Positions 25,178 to 34,168 of a stretch of DNA of 64,000 bases are shown here, piece after piece; the first letter of the stretch is position 1; every line of letters begins with the position of its first letter. The notes under the pieces are model-generated. The model saw only the letters and a list, made by a program, of their open reading frames with translations. It was not told where the DNA came from and ran no database searches. A program made the position numbers and the translations under genes. The stretch is from the NCBI GenBank assembly GCA_029319145.1, contig CP119753.1:3410001-3474000 (forward strand), given 5' to 3'. Source of the stretch: Microbacter sp. GSS18 (GTDB lineage Bacteria > Actinomycetota > Actinomycetes > Actinomycetales > Microbacteriaceae).

Positions 25178-25981
25178 TCACGGTCGTTGTGCATCGCCTG
25201 GATCGAAGCGCGCGTAGAAGAGGTTCAGGGCGCCGTTCAGCATCCGCGTAATGAGGCCAGCGGAGAGAGCAATGTCCTCCACATTTGGGCGGGTTGGGCG
25301 CAGGTGGCCGGTCGGGGTGTCAGCGACTCGACGGTGCTCGGTCGGCACCATTGAGCCATGCGCGAGCTCGCTAAGTTGGCTCCACAGCCGCGCGATGCCG
25401 CCGTCTTCACCCTGTTCGAGGTCCTGGCGCTCGGCCGCCGTGATGAAGTCCTCAGCTTGGAGAGTCGTAGGTGCGGGCAGTGTGCCGACCGCCTTCTTGA
25501 ACGTTTCGTCGAGGTCGGCTATGTATCGCTTCGCGTTCGACGCGGTCGCCTTCAATGACTCAGCGCTGGGACGCTGGGGGCTTGCCTTTAGCATCTTCGT
25601 TGCGCGGGTCTTGCTTCTGTTTGGTGCGTCCCGGGCGAGTAGCCAGGCCCGCACCAATCGCTCCTCTACTTCGTCGGGCTCCAGTAGCCAGATCGTCCTC
25701 AGCGCGTTGTCGAGCATTGCACGCATGAGCATGTAGTCAGATGGCACATGATGACTTGGTACGTGCCATGCCATTTCGAGGACTTCGGCGGAGTCGAATG
25801 TGCTGTTGAGCATGAAGGCTGCGTGTGGAAGCGTGCTGACCGTCCGCCGTACCAACTTCAGATCGGCTTCGAAGTCCGATCCCTCGGGTGGAAGGCCTGC
25901 AGTGATCACTCCGCGGAACGAGTCGCGCAGGTCAAGCCAGTATTTCGAGATCTCCTGAAGGCGTATCGCTGCATTGTCCAC
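25178..25981 (-). CDS. Hypothetical protein, all-helical (HEPN/DUF5677-like pattern)
   Basis: A 267-aa soluble helical protein without an assigned family. The segments SDYMLMRAMLDNALRTIWLL and RLWSQLSELAHGSM, with a conserved-looking Ser-(x)3-His-Gly pattern, recall uncharacterised proteins related to DUF5677 or HEPN-like folds. No signal peptide. Codon use is less GC-biased than in the relaxase region. Stand-alone gene upstream of the relaxase on the other strand. Defence-related function is only a guess. Confidence 0.65.
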   Translation of the reverse strand: MDNAAIRLQEISKYWLDLRDSFRGVITAGLPPEGSDFEADLKLVRRTVSTLPHAAFMLNSTFDSAEVLEMAWHVPSHHVPSDYMLMRAMLDNALRTIWLLEPDEVEERLVRAWLLARDAPNRSKTRATKMLKASPQRPSAESLKATASNAKRYIADLDETFKKAVGTLPAPTTLQAEDFITAAERQDLEQGEDGGIARLWSQLSELAHGSMVPTEHRRVADTPTGHLRPTRPNVEDIALSAGLITRMLNGALNLFYARFDPGDAQRP

Positions 25982-26397
25982 CCCCGGATTCTCGCACCGA
26001 CTGGTTCGATCGCTCTGGCTCGAGGCGTGGGGGGTCGGGGTCGCGTGACCTGGATGCTGGCGGACCTCACGTCCATCCGAACGCGCCCGAAAGTCGGTCC
26101 TTGAGCGCGCGGTCCGACACCCGCGCTACGCGACCGTGGACTCGACGCAGCCCCGGACTTCGTAGAACCCGGCCGCTCCAGAGTGCAGAGCAGGTTCCTC
26201 ATCCGAGTCCACCGCGCGCATGCCCCGACGGACCAGTTAGGCGATCGCGGCATCGCCACCGCAGACGCCAAGAGCGGCACGCGACCTCGCCCGATTTGAC
26301 CCATGACGTCGGCCAAGGAAGTCAAGATCAACGACGCACGCAGGCACTTTCTGTGAATGCAAACCATAGATAGGTAAGAGCGAGTATCCTCGGCGCT
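25982..26397. other. 416-bp spacer before relaxase: promoter and possible oriT
   Basis: Divergent spacer between the helical protein gene and the relaxase gene, without a credible ORF. The last 60 bases are relatively AT-rich (CTGTGAATGCAAACC then ATAGATAGGTAAGAG) and include a GAGTATCCT -10-like element shortly before the relaxase ATG. MobF relaxases usually nick near their own gene, so oriT is plausibly here, but I see no long inverted repeat that would fix the nic site. Confidence 0.35.
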
Positions 26398-29300
26398 ATG
26401 CGCGGGGGTCTTGAGCGGTGGAAGCGTGGAGTCGAATCTCACGGCGTTCGCGCCGCGATCGCGTATGCGCTCGATGGTGAGTGTGACGCGGCATCACGTC
26501 TCTCGAGTGGGACGGTGGCGCTCGCCGACTACTCGGCCGGTAGCCCGACCGTCACGCGCTTCACGGTTCGGGACGGGCAGATCGCGTCGGATGAACTGGA
26601 CCGCGATCAGCTCTGCAGCTGGGTCGACGGATGCGATCCGCTGACAGGCGACCGGCGTGGACGGCTGCTCGCCTCGCCGGACGCGGATCTGGTGCTCGAC
26701 GGAACGATCAACGCCCCGAAGTCATACAGCCTCGTGACGCTCCTCCACCCGGAACTTGCACGAGAGTTCGAAGCGCTGCAGGACCGGCTCCGCGACCGAG
26801 TGATCATCATGTGGCAGCGGGAGCTGAATGCTCGACGCGGCGCGGGCGGCCGCATTCGAGAGGACCTGGTGCAGGTCGAGGTCGTCGAGCTCAAGCACCG
26901 GCGGTCCCGCGCACTCGACCCACACATCCATCGGCACCTGTGGCTGAACGTGCGCGTGCAGGGGCGGGACGGGCAATGGTCGAACGTCGACTCGCGCGTG
27001 GCGATGAAGATGCACACGCTCATCAATGCCGAGGGCGAGCTGGCCGCGCGCACCGATCCCGAGTGGATCGCGGCGCTCGCCCGCCACGGGTACAGCCTCA
27101 ACGAGTCCGGCGAGGTCGTCGAGGTCGCGCACGCCGTGCGGCCGCTGTCGCGGCGGTCCAACCAGATCGAGAAGAACCGTGCGGTGCTGCTCGCGCGGTG
27201 GCGCCAGGAGCATCCGGGCCAGGAGCCGGGGCGAGACGTCCTGCAACAGATCGACCGAAAGGCGTGGGCGCAGGGGAGGCCCGCGAAGCCCACGCACTTC
27301 GACGAGGACGCGTGGGAGCAGCTCGTGCTCGACGAGCTCGCAGATATCGACCCGGCTCTCACCGCGCCCCGTCCGCCGATGCTCGCAACGGCGCAGCGCG
27401 ATGTGGACGTCGACCTTTTCGCGGCGCGTGCGATCGTCGACGCCGATGCACGGGCGGCGGCCTCGGGGGGACGCTTCAGTATGTTCGACGTGCGCGCCGG
27501 CGCGACGCGCGCGCTCGCCGCATCGGGGATCGTGGCGACGCGGGAGCAGCTCCAAGACCACATCGACCACATCGTCGAACGTGCGATGGCGCACACGGTC
27601 GACCTCATCGACGGCGACCGCCCCGCGCACGTGAAGGGCCACATGGCCGCATCGACCGCATCGCTCAAGGTCGAACTCGCTGCGCGCTTCGACGCCCTGC
27701 ACTGTGCCGGAGGGGCGCTGTCGCCCGAGGCGATGCAGCTCGTCGCGGGATCGGCGCTCGGCGGTGATCTTGTGCTCGAGGCGGGGCAGGCGAGCGCTGC
27801 GGGCGCGATCGCCGGCAGCGACCGTCTCGTCACGGTCACGGGCCCTGCGGGCACGGGCAAGACGACGACACTGCGAGTCGCTCGGCACGCGCTCGCGCTC
27901 CAGGGACGACAGATGGTCGTGGTGGCGCCGACGAAGAAGGCGGCGTCGGTCGCAGCGCGAGAGGTCGGCGCGACGGCGTCGAGCCTTCACGCGCTGCTGG
28001 CCGACCACGGATGGCGGTGGAGCCGCGACGCGGCCGGCGCCGAGCGGTGGGAGCGACTGCAGGTCGGCGAGACGGATGCCGCGACAGGCATGCAGTACCG
28101 CGGGCCAACGAAGTACCCACTCGCGGCCGACGACCGGATCGTGGTCGACGAGGCCGGAATGGTCGACCTCCACACCGCGACGGCCCTCGCGACGCTCGCC
28201 GGCGAGACCGGAGCGGGGATCGCCATGGTCGGAGACCACCTGCAGGCGATGCCCGTCGGACACTCGGGCGCGATGGCGTGCATGGCCAGACGCAGCAGCG
28301 CCGTCGTCGAACTGACCGCGGTCCATCGCTTCCGCGACCCCGAGTACGCCGAACTCACACTGCGACTGCGCGAACCGGGTTCACGCGAGGCGGCGCTCGC
28401 GGTGGCCGACGACCTCGCCGCACGGGGGCTGGTCACCCGTGTTTCGGACTCGCTCGCCGCTCGTGATGCGATGGTCGAGGGCTACTTCCGGTGGAGCTCC
28501 GACCACAAGCGGGTGGCTTTGGTCACTGGCACCAACGACGAAGCGGATGCGATCAACGACGCGATCCAGGAGCGGCGTCTCGAGCTCGGCCAGCTGAGGA
28601 TGGAGCGCATTGCCGTAGGCCAGGGGGAGCAGCGGATCCTCGAGGGCGACGTCGTGCAGACGCGACGCAACGATCGCGCGGCGGATGTCGAGAACCGGGC
28701 CCTGTGGACGGTCCGCAGCATCACGTCTTCGGGAGTCGTGCTCGCGAGCGTCGCCGACTCCGCCGATGTGCGGACGGTGTCGGCGGACTACGTCGCAGAT
28801 CACGTCCACCTCGCGTACGCGTCGACGGTGCACGGCATCCAGGGCGAGACGACGGATGCATCGATCGTCGGGCCGGGCGTCGACGCATCCGGGCTGTACG
28901 TCGGGATGACGCGAGGCCGCGTCCGCAACGAGGTGATCGCGGTCGCGCGCACCGATGCCCTCGCCCGGGACGCGATCGCCGACAGCATGATGCGCGGAAC
29001 GATCGAGGTCACGATCGACGACGCGCGCCGAGCGGCACTGACGGAACTTCGCCGCGCCGCCCTGCCGCCCGAAGAGGCGGCCGCGTGGAGCGATCGTGAC
29101 GCCCGGCCGTACGGTGCGGTAGACGGCATCGACCGGCTCGAGGCGATGATGCGCGAAGACATCGCACGCCGACGCGCGCACGCGGACCCCATCCAGGAGT
29201 GGCTCGCCGGCACCGAGATGCTCGTCGCCCAGCTCGAGGCCGAAGATGCGACGACCGTCGCAGATACCCACGGCCGAAGTCTCATCGAGATCGAGGCCGA

Positions 29301-29529
29301 CGACACCGCCGCGGCACTGCGGGAGCGACGCATCGCCCGGGCCGCCGAGCTCGCCACGGCCGAGGCGGGCCTGGCCGAAGCCGAGGCGACCCTCGCCCGG
29401 GTCGTCGCGGAGCGCGAGCTGCGCCACAGCGTTGACCCGGCAGGTCGGGCGAGGGAGGAGCGCGACCGCGCACTGGCCGCGGCCGCCACGGGCACAGTCG
29501 ACCGGCGAAGCGGGATCGGGCTCAGCTGA
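26398..29529 (+). CDS. MobF-family relaxase/helicase (TraA/TrwC-like)
   Basis: A 1043-aa conjugative relaxase. The relaxase domain (about 1-300) holds the metal-binding triad HIHRH (His176, His178, His180) in LDPHIHRHLWLNV. Candidate nucleophiles are Tyr23 (AIAYAL) and Tyr45 (LADYSAG); the usual tandem-Tyr motif is not obvious. The SF1B helicase (RecD-like) starts with Walker A GPAGTGKT (482-489) and has IVVDEAGMVD for Walker B and the late motif STVHGIQGETTD. The C-terminal 100 residues are a charged coiled coil. It nicks oriT, unwinds the strand and pilots it to the coupling protein. Convergent with ssb; a strong shared hairpin separates them. Confidence 0.93.
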   Translation: MRGGLERWKRGVESHGVRAAIAYALDGECDAASRLSSGTVALADYSAGSPTVTRFTVRDGQIASDELDRDQLCSWVDGCDPLTGDRRGRLLASPDADLVLDGTINAPKSYSLVTLLHPELAREFEALQDRLRDRVIIMWQRELNARRGAGGRIREDLVQVEVVELKHRRSRALDPHIHRHLWLNVRVQGRDGQWSNVDSRVAMKMHTLINAEGELAARTDPEWIAALARHGYSLNESGEVVEVAHAVRPLSRRSNQIEKNRAVLLARWRQEHPGQEPGRDVLQQIDRKAWAQGRPAKPTHFDEDAWEQLVLDELADIDPALTAPRPPMLATAQRDVDVDLFAARAIVDADARAAASGGRFSMFDVRAGATRALAASGIVATREQLQDHIDHIVERAMAHTVDLIDGDRPAHVKGHMAASTASLKVELAARFDALHCAGGALSPEAMQLVAGSALGGDLVLEAGQASAAGAIAGSDRLVTVTGPAGTGKTTTLRVARHALALQGRQMVVVAPTKKAASVAAREVGATASSLHALLADHGWRWSRDAAGAERWERLQVGETDAATGMQYRGPTKYPLAADDRIVVDEAGMVDLHTATALATLAGETGAGIAMVGDHLQAMPVGHSGAMACMARRSSAVVELTAVHRFRDPEYAELTLRLREPGSREAALAVADDLAARGLVTRVSDSLAARDAMVEGYFRWSSDHKRVALVTGTNDEADAINDAIQERRLELGQLRMERIAVGQGEQRILEGDVVQTRRNDRAADVENRALWTVRSITSSGVVLASVADSADVRTVSADYVADHVHLAYASTVHGIQGETTDASIVGPGVDASGLYVGMTRGRVRNEVIAVARTDALARDAIADSMMRGTIEVTIDDARRAALTELRRAALPPEEAAAWSDRDARPYGAVDGIDRLEAMMREDIARRRAHADPIQEWLAGTEMLVAQLEAEDATTVADTHGRSLIEIEADDTAAALRERRIARAAELATAEAGLAEAEATLARVVAERELRHSVDPAGRAREERDRALAAAATGTVDRRSGIGLS

Positions 29530-29595
29530 ATCCCGTAGGTCGGCGTCAGGCAGCGCTCGGGGTGGATGAACGGACGCAGGGGTGGAGCACAAGAA

Positions 29596-29625
29596 GCGGG
29601 CGGGAGTACGATGACTCCCGCCCGC
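29596..29625. terminator. Bidirectional hairpin between relaxase and transfer operon
   Basis: GCGGGCGGGAGT (29596-29607) pairs perfectly with ACTCCCGCCCGC (29614-29625) around loop ACGATG. It sits between the convergent relaxase and ssb genes, after both stop codons, so it can end transcription from both sides. Confidence 0.8.
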
Positions 29626-29641
29626 ACCTTGATCTGATGGG

Positions 29642-30085
29642 TCAGCGCGCGAGCCCCGCACCGGTGGTCGAGACCGGTGCCACTTCCGGCCCCGAGGCGT
29701 ACTCGGGGCCGTTAGCTTTTGGGGCGCGGGCCACGTCGACGCTCGTGAACTTCAGCGACGCGGCGACGTTGTCCGCGACCACGTCGCGGGTCTCCCGGGT
29801 CTGGCCGGTCTCCTTGTCGGTGTAGGTGCTGAAGCGGAGGTCGCCGGCCAGCAGCACCGAGTCGCCCTTGTGCAGCGATTCGGCGACGTGACGGGCCTGC
29901 TGGTTGAACACGACGACGCGGTGGAACACCGTGCCTGCGTCCTCCCAGCGTCCGGTCGACTCGTTGAGGCGGCGGTCGTTGACGGCGACGGTGAACCGGG
30001 CGTACTCGTTGCCCGACTCGCTGGCGCCGTGTTCGGGGTCACCGGTGAGGTTGCCCTCGAGGGTGACCGGGATCCTGGTCGTCAT
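29642..30085 (-). CDS. ssb: Single-stranded DNA-binding protein
   Basis: A 147-aa SSB with an OB fold: VTLEGNLTGDPEHG, YARFTVAVNDRR, TVFHRVVVFNQQARHVAESL and KGDSVLLAGDLRFSTY, then VVADNVAASLKF. The C-terminal tail lacks the acidic DDDxPF tip, as is usual for plasmid and ICE SSBs. The start is placed at MTTRIPVTLEG (ATG 30085) behind GGAAGGAAAG; a longer start at 30115 would add ten unconserved residues. Last gene of the transfer operon. It probably coats incoming single-stranded DNA in the recipient. Confidence 0.92.
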   Translation of the reverse strand: MTTRIPVTLEGNLTGDPEHGASESGNEYARFTVAVNDRRLNESTGRWEDAGTVFHRVVVFNQQARHVAESLHKGDSVLLAGDLRFSTYTDKETGQTRETRDVVADNVAASLKFTSVDVARAPKANGPEYASGPEVAPVSTTGAGLAR

Positions 30086-30128
30086 CCTGCTTTCCTTCCT
30101 ATCGGTGAGAGACATCCGGGCGGATGCC

Positions 30129-30599
30129 TCAGTGGGCGTGGCTCTGGTTGGTCCACGTCTCCCACTCCTCCTCGTCCGTCACGCCCTTCCATCGGCGGGG
30201 TCGGCGTGACGAGTGGCCCTCGCTGCATCCGCCGTTGTAGGCGTTCCGCAGCCGGGGCATGGCGTTGGCGAAGTGCTGGTGCCACGTGATGGGCCCGTTG
30301 CCGCTGTCGGTCGGGTGGAACGCGGCGCGGTGCGCGCTGTGCAATGCGGAGAGCTCCTCCACGAGCGCGCCGTGCTTCCACCAGCACTCCGGGATCAGCG
30401 AGACCGAGATCTCGTAGCGGACGGTGACCCATTCGACCCAGTCGCGCAGCGCGCGCCATTCGTCGCGCGCCTGCTGGTCCTGCATCGTGCGCCAGCTCGT
30501 CGCGCCCCCGATCGAGGGCGGCGAGGGCGGTGGGCTGGGACGTGTCATGTCGTCCACGAGTGCCTGTTGGGCTTGGCTGCGGGCGTCCGAGTCAGGCAT
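30129..30599 (-). CDS. DUF4913 protein of conjugative elements
   Basis: A 156-aa protein with the DUF4913 pattern: WRALRDWVEWVTVRYEI, LIPECWWKHGALVEELSALH and ITWHQHFANAMPRLRNAY, ending with a basic stretch and an acidic tail. The family is found almost only in actinobacterial conjugative plasmids and ICEs next to TraG-like genes; its function is unknown. It overlaps the HNH-like gene by eight bases. Confidence 0.88.
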   Translation of the reverse strand: MPDSDARSQAQQALVDDMTRPSPPPSPPSIGGATSWRTMQDQQARDEWRALRDWVEWVTVRYEISVSLIPECWWKHGALVEELSALHSAHRAAFHPTDSGNGPITWHQHFANAMPRLRNAYNGGCSEGHSSRRPRRWKGVTDEEEWETWTNQSHAH

Positions 30600-30984
30600 G
30601 CGAGTCCTCCTGGGTCATGGCGTTCTTCAACAGGGCGAGCGCGACCATGGTGGCGTCGCGGCGGGTGCGCTGCCGCGACAGCACGGTGTCGCGGTCGATG
30701 AGCCGGTGTAACACCTCGTGGCACGCGGGATGCAACGGGACGAGGTCCTCGTCACGCTCAAGCGACCGCCACCCCCGCGCGCCCTTCACGACACCGGCAT
30801 AGTCGAGATGATGCAGCTCGAGTGAGCGTTGGTCGCCTGCGGCATCACACAGCGCGCACACGATCGGGTGTCCGGTCGCAGCCCGAGCACGGAACCAGCG
30901 GTCGCGGCGCGCGAACCACGCCGGAGACCTCAGGAACCCTGCCCGGTAGCCGCTGTTGAACGTGGGTCGACGCCGGTTACTCAT
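30592..30984 (-). CDS. HNH-nuclease-like protein in transfer operon
   Basis: A 130-aa protein. The segment CALCDAAGDQRSLELHHLDY followed by DLVPLHPACHEVLHR resembles an HNH fold with a CxxC...HxxC-type zinc site and the catalytic-type His of LELHH. The usual Asn before the last helix is replaced (EDLVPLH). The start is set at MSNRRRPTFN (ATG 30984), overlapping the coupling-protein stop by eight bases. The gene is embedded in the transfer operon between DUF4913 and the coupling protein, so it may help DNA processing. Whether it cuts DNA is uncertain. Confidence 0.8.
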   Translation of the reverse strand: MSNRRRPTFNSGYRAGFLRSPAWFARRDRWFRARAATGHPIVCALCDAAGDQRSLELHHLDYAGVVKGARGWRSLERDEDLVPLHPACHEVLHRLIDRDTVLSRQRTRRDATMVALALLKNAMTQEDSHA

Positions 30985-32830
30985 CGTCGGCCTCCGTCGC
31001 GGCGACCCTCTCCCGGGCGTCCTCATCGTCGGCCTTGACCGTGGTGGGCCACTGTCGGATGTCTTGCTCGTTCGCCTCGGCGAACACCTCGCGTTGTTCG
31101 CGCTCGGTTTCGCGCTTGCCGGCCTGGATGTCGCGGGCGTCGCGGCGGTCGTCCCAGCCAGCGAGTTCGAGGAGCACCGGGCTGAGATTGCGGAAGGCGA
31201 GCAGTCCGGTGTCTGCTGGCATCCGCCTGATCTCGTCGACCGACATGATCGGCCGGCGCTCGTGGTGCTCGCTGGTGTTGTAGCGGGAGCTGTCGTTGCT
31301 CCAGGATCGCTGCGTGCGCCGGAAGTCGCGGTCGCCGAGCATCGTTTCGACGTCCCGTAGGTGTTCGACGTGTGATGCGCCGCCGAGGAGCAGCTTCGCG
31401 GTCGCTGCAGCCCAGATGGTGTCGGCTTCAGCGCGGGACCATGAGGTCTCGGCCTGCGAGAGGGCCTGCAGGACGACGAAGGTGCAGATGCCGCGTCCGC
31501 CGCCGTCGGCCATGATCCTGGGTAGATTGCCCCATCGGAACATGTTCACGATCTCGTCGAGGATGAGTCCGAGCGGGTGGGTGAGGCGCGCATTGGGGGA
31601 CGAGAGCGCCTCTTTGCGGGCGACCTCGACGATGTCGTCGACGAGGGCGCCCAAGAACCCGCCCATCGCCGATGCCCCGGAGGCGGAGCCGATCAGGTAG
31701 AGCGTGTTCGGGGCGCGGAGGAACTCGCGCGGGTCGAACACGGGGTCGCCCGGGCGGGGCATGAGGGTGTCGCGGATCTGCGGCACTGCGAGCGGCGCGA
31801 CGGCCTGCGCGACGCCGAACCAGATGGAGGAGAGCAGCTTCTCGTCGCCGGACAGCGTCGCGTCCAGGCTCGAAGCCCAGGTTCGTGCGCCGTTGTCGGC
31901 GAGGATCGGAAGCGCGTCGCGAGCGACCATGGGGTTCGAACCCCACTCGTACAGCTTGTCGACCCCGTGGCCGCCGAGAGCGCAGGCGTGCAGCAACCGG
32001 CCGAGGACGAGCCCGGATGCCTGTGCCCACTCGGCGTTCGTCGTTGAGGTCCCGAGTGCGGTGCCGGTGATGATGGCGGTGCCGCGCTGGGTGGCGACCA
32101 GCGGGTTCTCGCACCCGGCGATCGGGCTGATCCGGATCGGATGCCGGACGCCGCTGAGACCCTGCGGGTCGAACACGTGGACGTCGCCGCGGCGCTGGCG
32201 CATCCGCATCGTCGCGGTCAGGTTGTCGTTCGTCGTCGACGTCGTGATGAGCGGACCCGACCAGTCGAGGATCGCCGAGATCAGCACCCGGTACCCCTTC
32301 CCCGACCGGGGTGGTCCCTCGAGGGCCACGGAGTCCTCGATCGACACATACACGTCCGTCCCGCGTGAGCGGCCGACGCGCCACCCGACGTCGGTCGGCT
32401 TCGGGTTGGGGACGTCGGGCCGCAGCTGGCTCGCGCGGCGCAAGACGGCTTTGGCGGACAGGAACTCCTGCAGGTCGCGCGCATGCGCGAAGCCCGGGCG
32501 CGACCGCAGCTCGGCAAGGAAGTAGCGGCTGGACTCCCGGTACTTCCGCCACTTCACCAGACCGAACACCGCGGCAGCTGCGACGAGCACCACGAGGGCG
32601 ATGTCCGCGATGCGGATCGGCACCACGGGCAGTGCGCAGCCCGCGGGCGGTTCATATGCGTTCGCCTGACCGGAGATCGCGAGCCAGAGCCCCGAGAACA
32701 TGTTCTCGGGCGTCGGTCGCGCCCCACAGAGTAGCTGGGTGGTCGCTTCGGCGACGAACCCGAAGATGAGGCTGAGGACGAACGCGACGGCGATGCCGAT
32801 CGCGATGGCCTTGCCCAGCAGAGCCTGCAT
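30977..32830 (-). CDS. VirD4/TraG-type coupling protein
   Basis: A 617-aa ATPase. Two N-terminal membrane helices (AIAIGIAVAFVLSLIFGF; IADIALVVLVAAAAVFGLV) flank an extracellular loop with two Cys. The cytosolic motor has a Walker A-like GPPRSGKGY (about 171-179) and Walker B LGLILDEIVNMF, then the TraG-type VVLQALSQAE segment. The highly acidic tail (KADDEDARERVAATEADDE) may contact the relaxosome. It brings the relaxase-bound strand to the secretion channel. The gene follows the ParA-like gene after 15 bp and overlaps the HNH-like gene. Confidence 0.94.
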   Translation of the reverse strand: MQALLGKAIAIGIAVAFVLSLIFGFVAEATTQLLCGARPTPENMFSGLWLAISGQANAYEPPAGCALPVVPIRIADIALVVLVAAAAVFGLVKWRKYRESSRYFLAELRSRPGFAHARDLQEFLSAKAVLRRASQLRPDVPNPKPTDVGWRVGRSRGTDVYVSIEDSVALEGPPRSGKGYRVLISAILDWSGPLITTSTTNDNLTATMRMRQRRGDVHVFDPQGLSGVRHPIRISPIAGCENPLVATQRGTAIITGTALGTSTTNAEWAQASGLVLGRLLHACALGGHGVDKLYEWGSNPMVARDALPILADNGARTWASSLDATLSGDEKLLSSIWFGVAQAVAPLAVPQIRDTLMPRPGDPVFDPREFLRAPNTLYLIGSASGASAMGGFLGALVDDIVEVARKEALSSPNARLTHPLGLILDEIVNMFRWGNLPRIMADGGGRGICTFVVLQALSQAETSWSRAEADTIWAAATAKLLLGGASHVEHLRDVETMLGDRDFRRTQRSWSNDSSRYNTSEHHERRPIMSVDEIRRMPADTGLLAFRNLSPVLLELAGWDDRRDARDIQAGKRETEREQREVFAEANEQDIRQWPTTVKADDEDARERVAATEADDE

Positions 32831-32845
32831 GATGGCTTCCCTTCC

Positions 32846-34168
32846 TCAGAGCTCGGATGCCGCGGCCGCCGCGACCCGCAGCCAGGCTTCACGTGTGGCG
32901 GGGCGCAGCGCGTCATGCCGGAGTGGGCCGGACTTCAGCGCCGGGTCGAACGGCACGATCTCGACCGCGCGAACGAGCGGAGCGAACCGGTCGGCGATCG
33001 CCCGCACGTCCCGCATGCTGGAGCGTTCGGACTGCGTCACGACGACCACGGCGTTCGCGGCGAGTGCCGACGAGCGGTGATCGCGGGCGTGGAGCGCGTC
33101 GAGCAGCAGCGCTGCGGACTCCGCCGACTCGGGCGCGGTGAGGGTGGGGATCACCAGCTGAGCGGACGAGTCGACCATCCGCAGCCAGCGGTCGGCGGAC
33201 TCGTCGTTGCCGGAGTCGAAGATCACGAGCCGGTAGTAGCGAGCGACGACCTGCAGGAGCCGGTCGAACTCGGCCTGGGCGATCCGCTGATGGACCGCGA
33301 GCAGCTCGGGGTTGGAGCGGAGGACGTCGTAGCGGTCCGCCGACTGGTGATGGACGAACGCCGCGATGTCCGAGACCGATGCGCCTGAGGCGAGCAGCTC
33401 GTCGGCCTGGGGGAGCAGATCGCGGATGGTGGTGTCGTAGCGGCCGGTCTCGGTGCGCCAGCCGAGGGTGCCGCGGGTGTCGTTGTTGTCCCACGCGAGC
33501 ACGTTGCCCCCGCCGGAACGACCGTAGACGGCGGCGAGCATCGCTGTGGTGATCGTCTTGCCGACGCCGCCCTTGCCGTTGACGACGGCGATGCTGCGGC
33601 ATCCGGCCCAGTGCTGGGAGACGGTGCGGACCGCTTCGGCGCGCGCGGTCTCGACATCCGAGGTCGTGGGCAGGAACCCAAGCCGCAGCATCAGGCCGCG
33701 GAAGCCGGTTCGCCTCTCTGCGGCCGTTGGCGCGGGGCCAGCGGCGATGAAGGTTGCTCGGGGTGCGGCATCCGCCGATTCCTCGGGCGCGGGCGCTGTG
33801 GTCGACGCGTGCACCGGCGGCGGAGTCTCGATCAGGTCAGGGTCGGCGATGTCGTCGAGATCCTCCACATCGTCGATGTCGCTGAGGTCGTCGCCCTCCT
33901 CGATGGCTTCGAGTGCGCGGAGCGCGGGGCGGGTGATCGCGCCGTCGGCGGCGATGACGAGCCGGTGCTCGCCGCGGTCGCCGTCGGTCACGAGCTCGAG
34001 TGGGGCGCCGACCTTGCGGGCTTCGTCCGTGGCGCGCCGCATCACGGTGCTGCGGATGTCTTCGGCGGTGGTCGCGACGAGCGACTCGCGCTGGCCGTCG
34101 TGGCCGACGAAGGTCGCGGTGGGGCCGGTGACGGTGGCGTAGACCCGCAGGTTGGCGGCGATGGTCAT
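32846..34168 (-). CDS. ParA/MinD-like ATPase of the transfer operon
   Basis: A 440-aa protein. The N-terminal 150 residues are a variable region with acidic and Pro-rich parts. The C-terminal two thirds form a ParA/MinD ATPase with deviant Walker A VNGKGGVGKT (near 196-205) and the following VLAWDNNDTRGTLGWR, and Walker A' type LVIFDSGNDES. Its homologues occur between VirB4 and VirD4 genes in actinobacterial ICEs and may position the transfer apparatus or segregate the excised circle. The start at ATG 34168 overlaps the VirB4 stop by four bases (ATGA). Confidence 0.88.
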   Translation of the reverse strand: MTIAANLRVYATVTGPTATFVGHDGQRESLVATTAEDIRSTVMRRATDEARKVGAPLELVTDGDRGEHRLVIAADGAITRPALRALEAIEEGDDLSDIDDVEDLDDIADPDLIETPPPVHASTTAPAPEESADAAPRATFIAAGPAPTAAERRTGFRGLMLRLGFLPTTSDVETARAEAVRTVSQHWAGCRSIAVVNGKGGVGKTITTAMLAAVYGRSGGGNVLAWDNNDTRGTLGWRTETGRYDTTIRDLLPQADELLASGASVSDIAAFVHHQSADRYDVLRSNPELLAVHQRIAQAEFDRLLQVVARYYRLVIFDSGNDESADRWLRMVDSSAQLVIPTLTAPESAESAALLLDALHARDHRSSALAANAVVVVTQSERSSMRDVRAIADRFAPLVRAVEIVPFDPALKSGPLRHDALRPATREAWLRVAAAAASEL

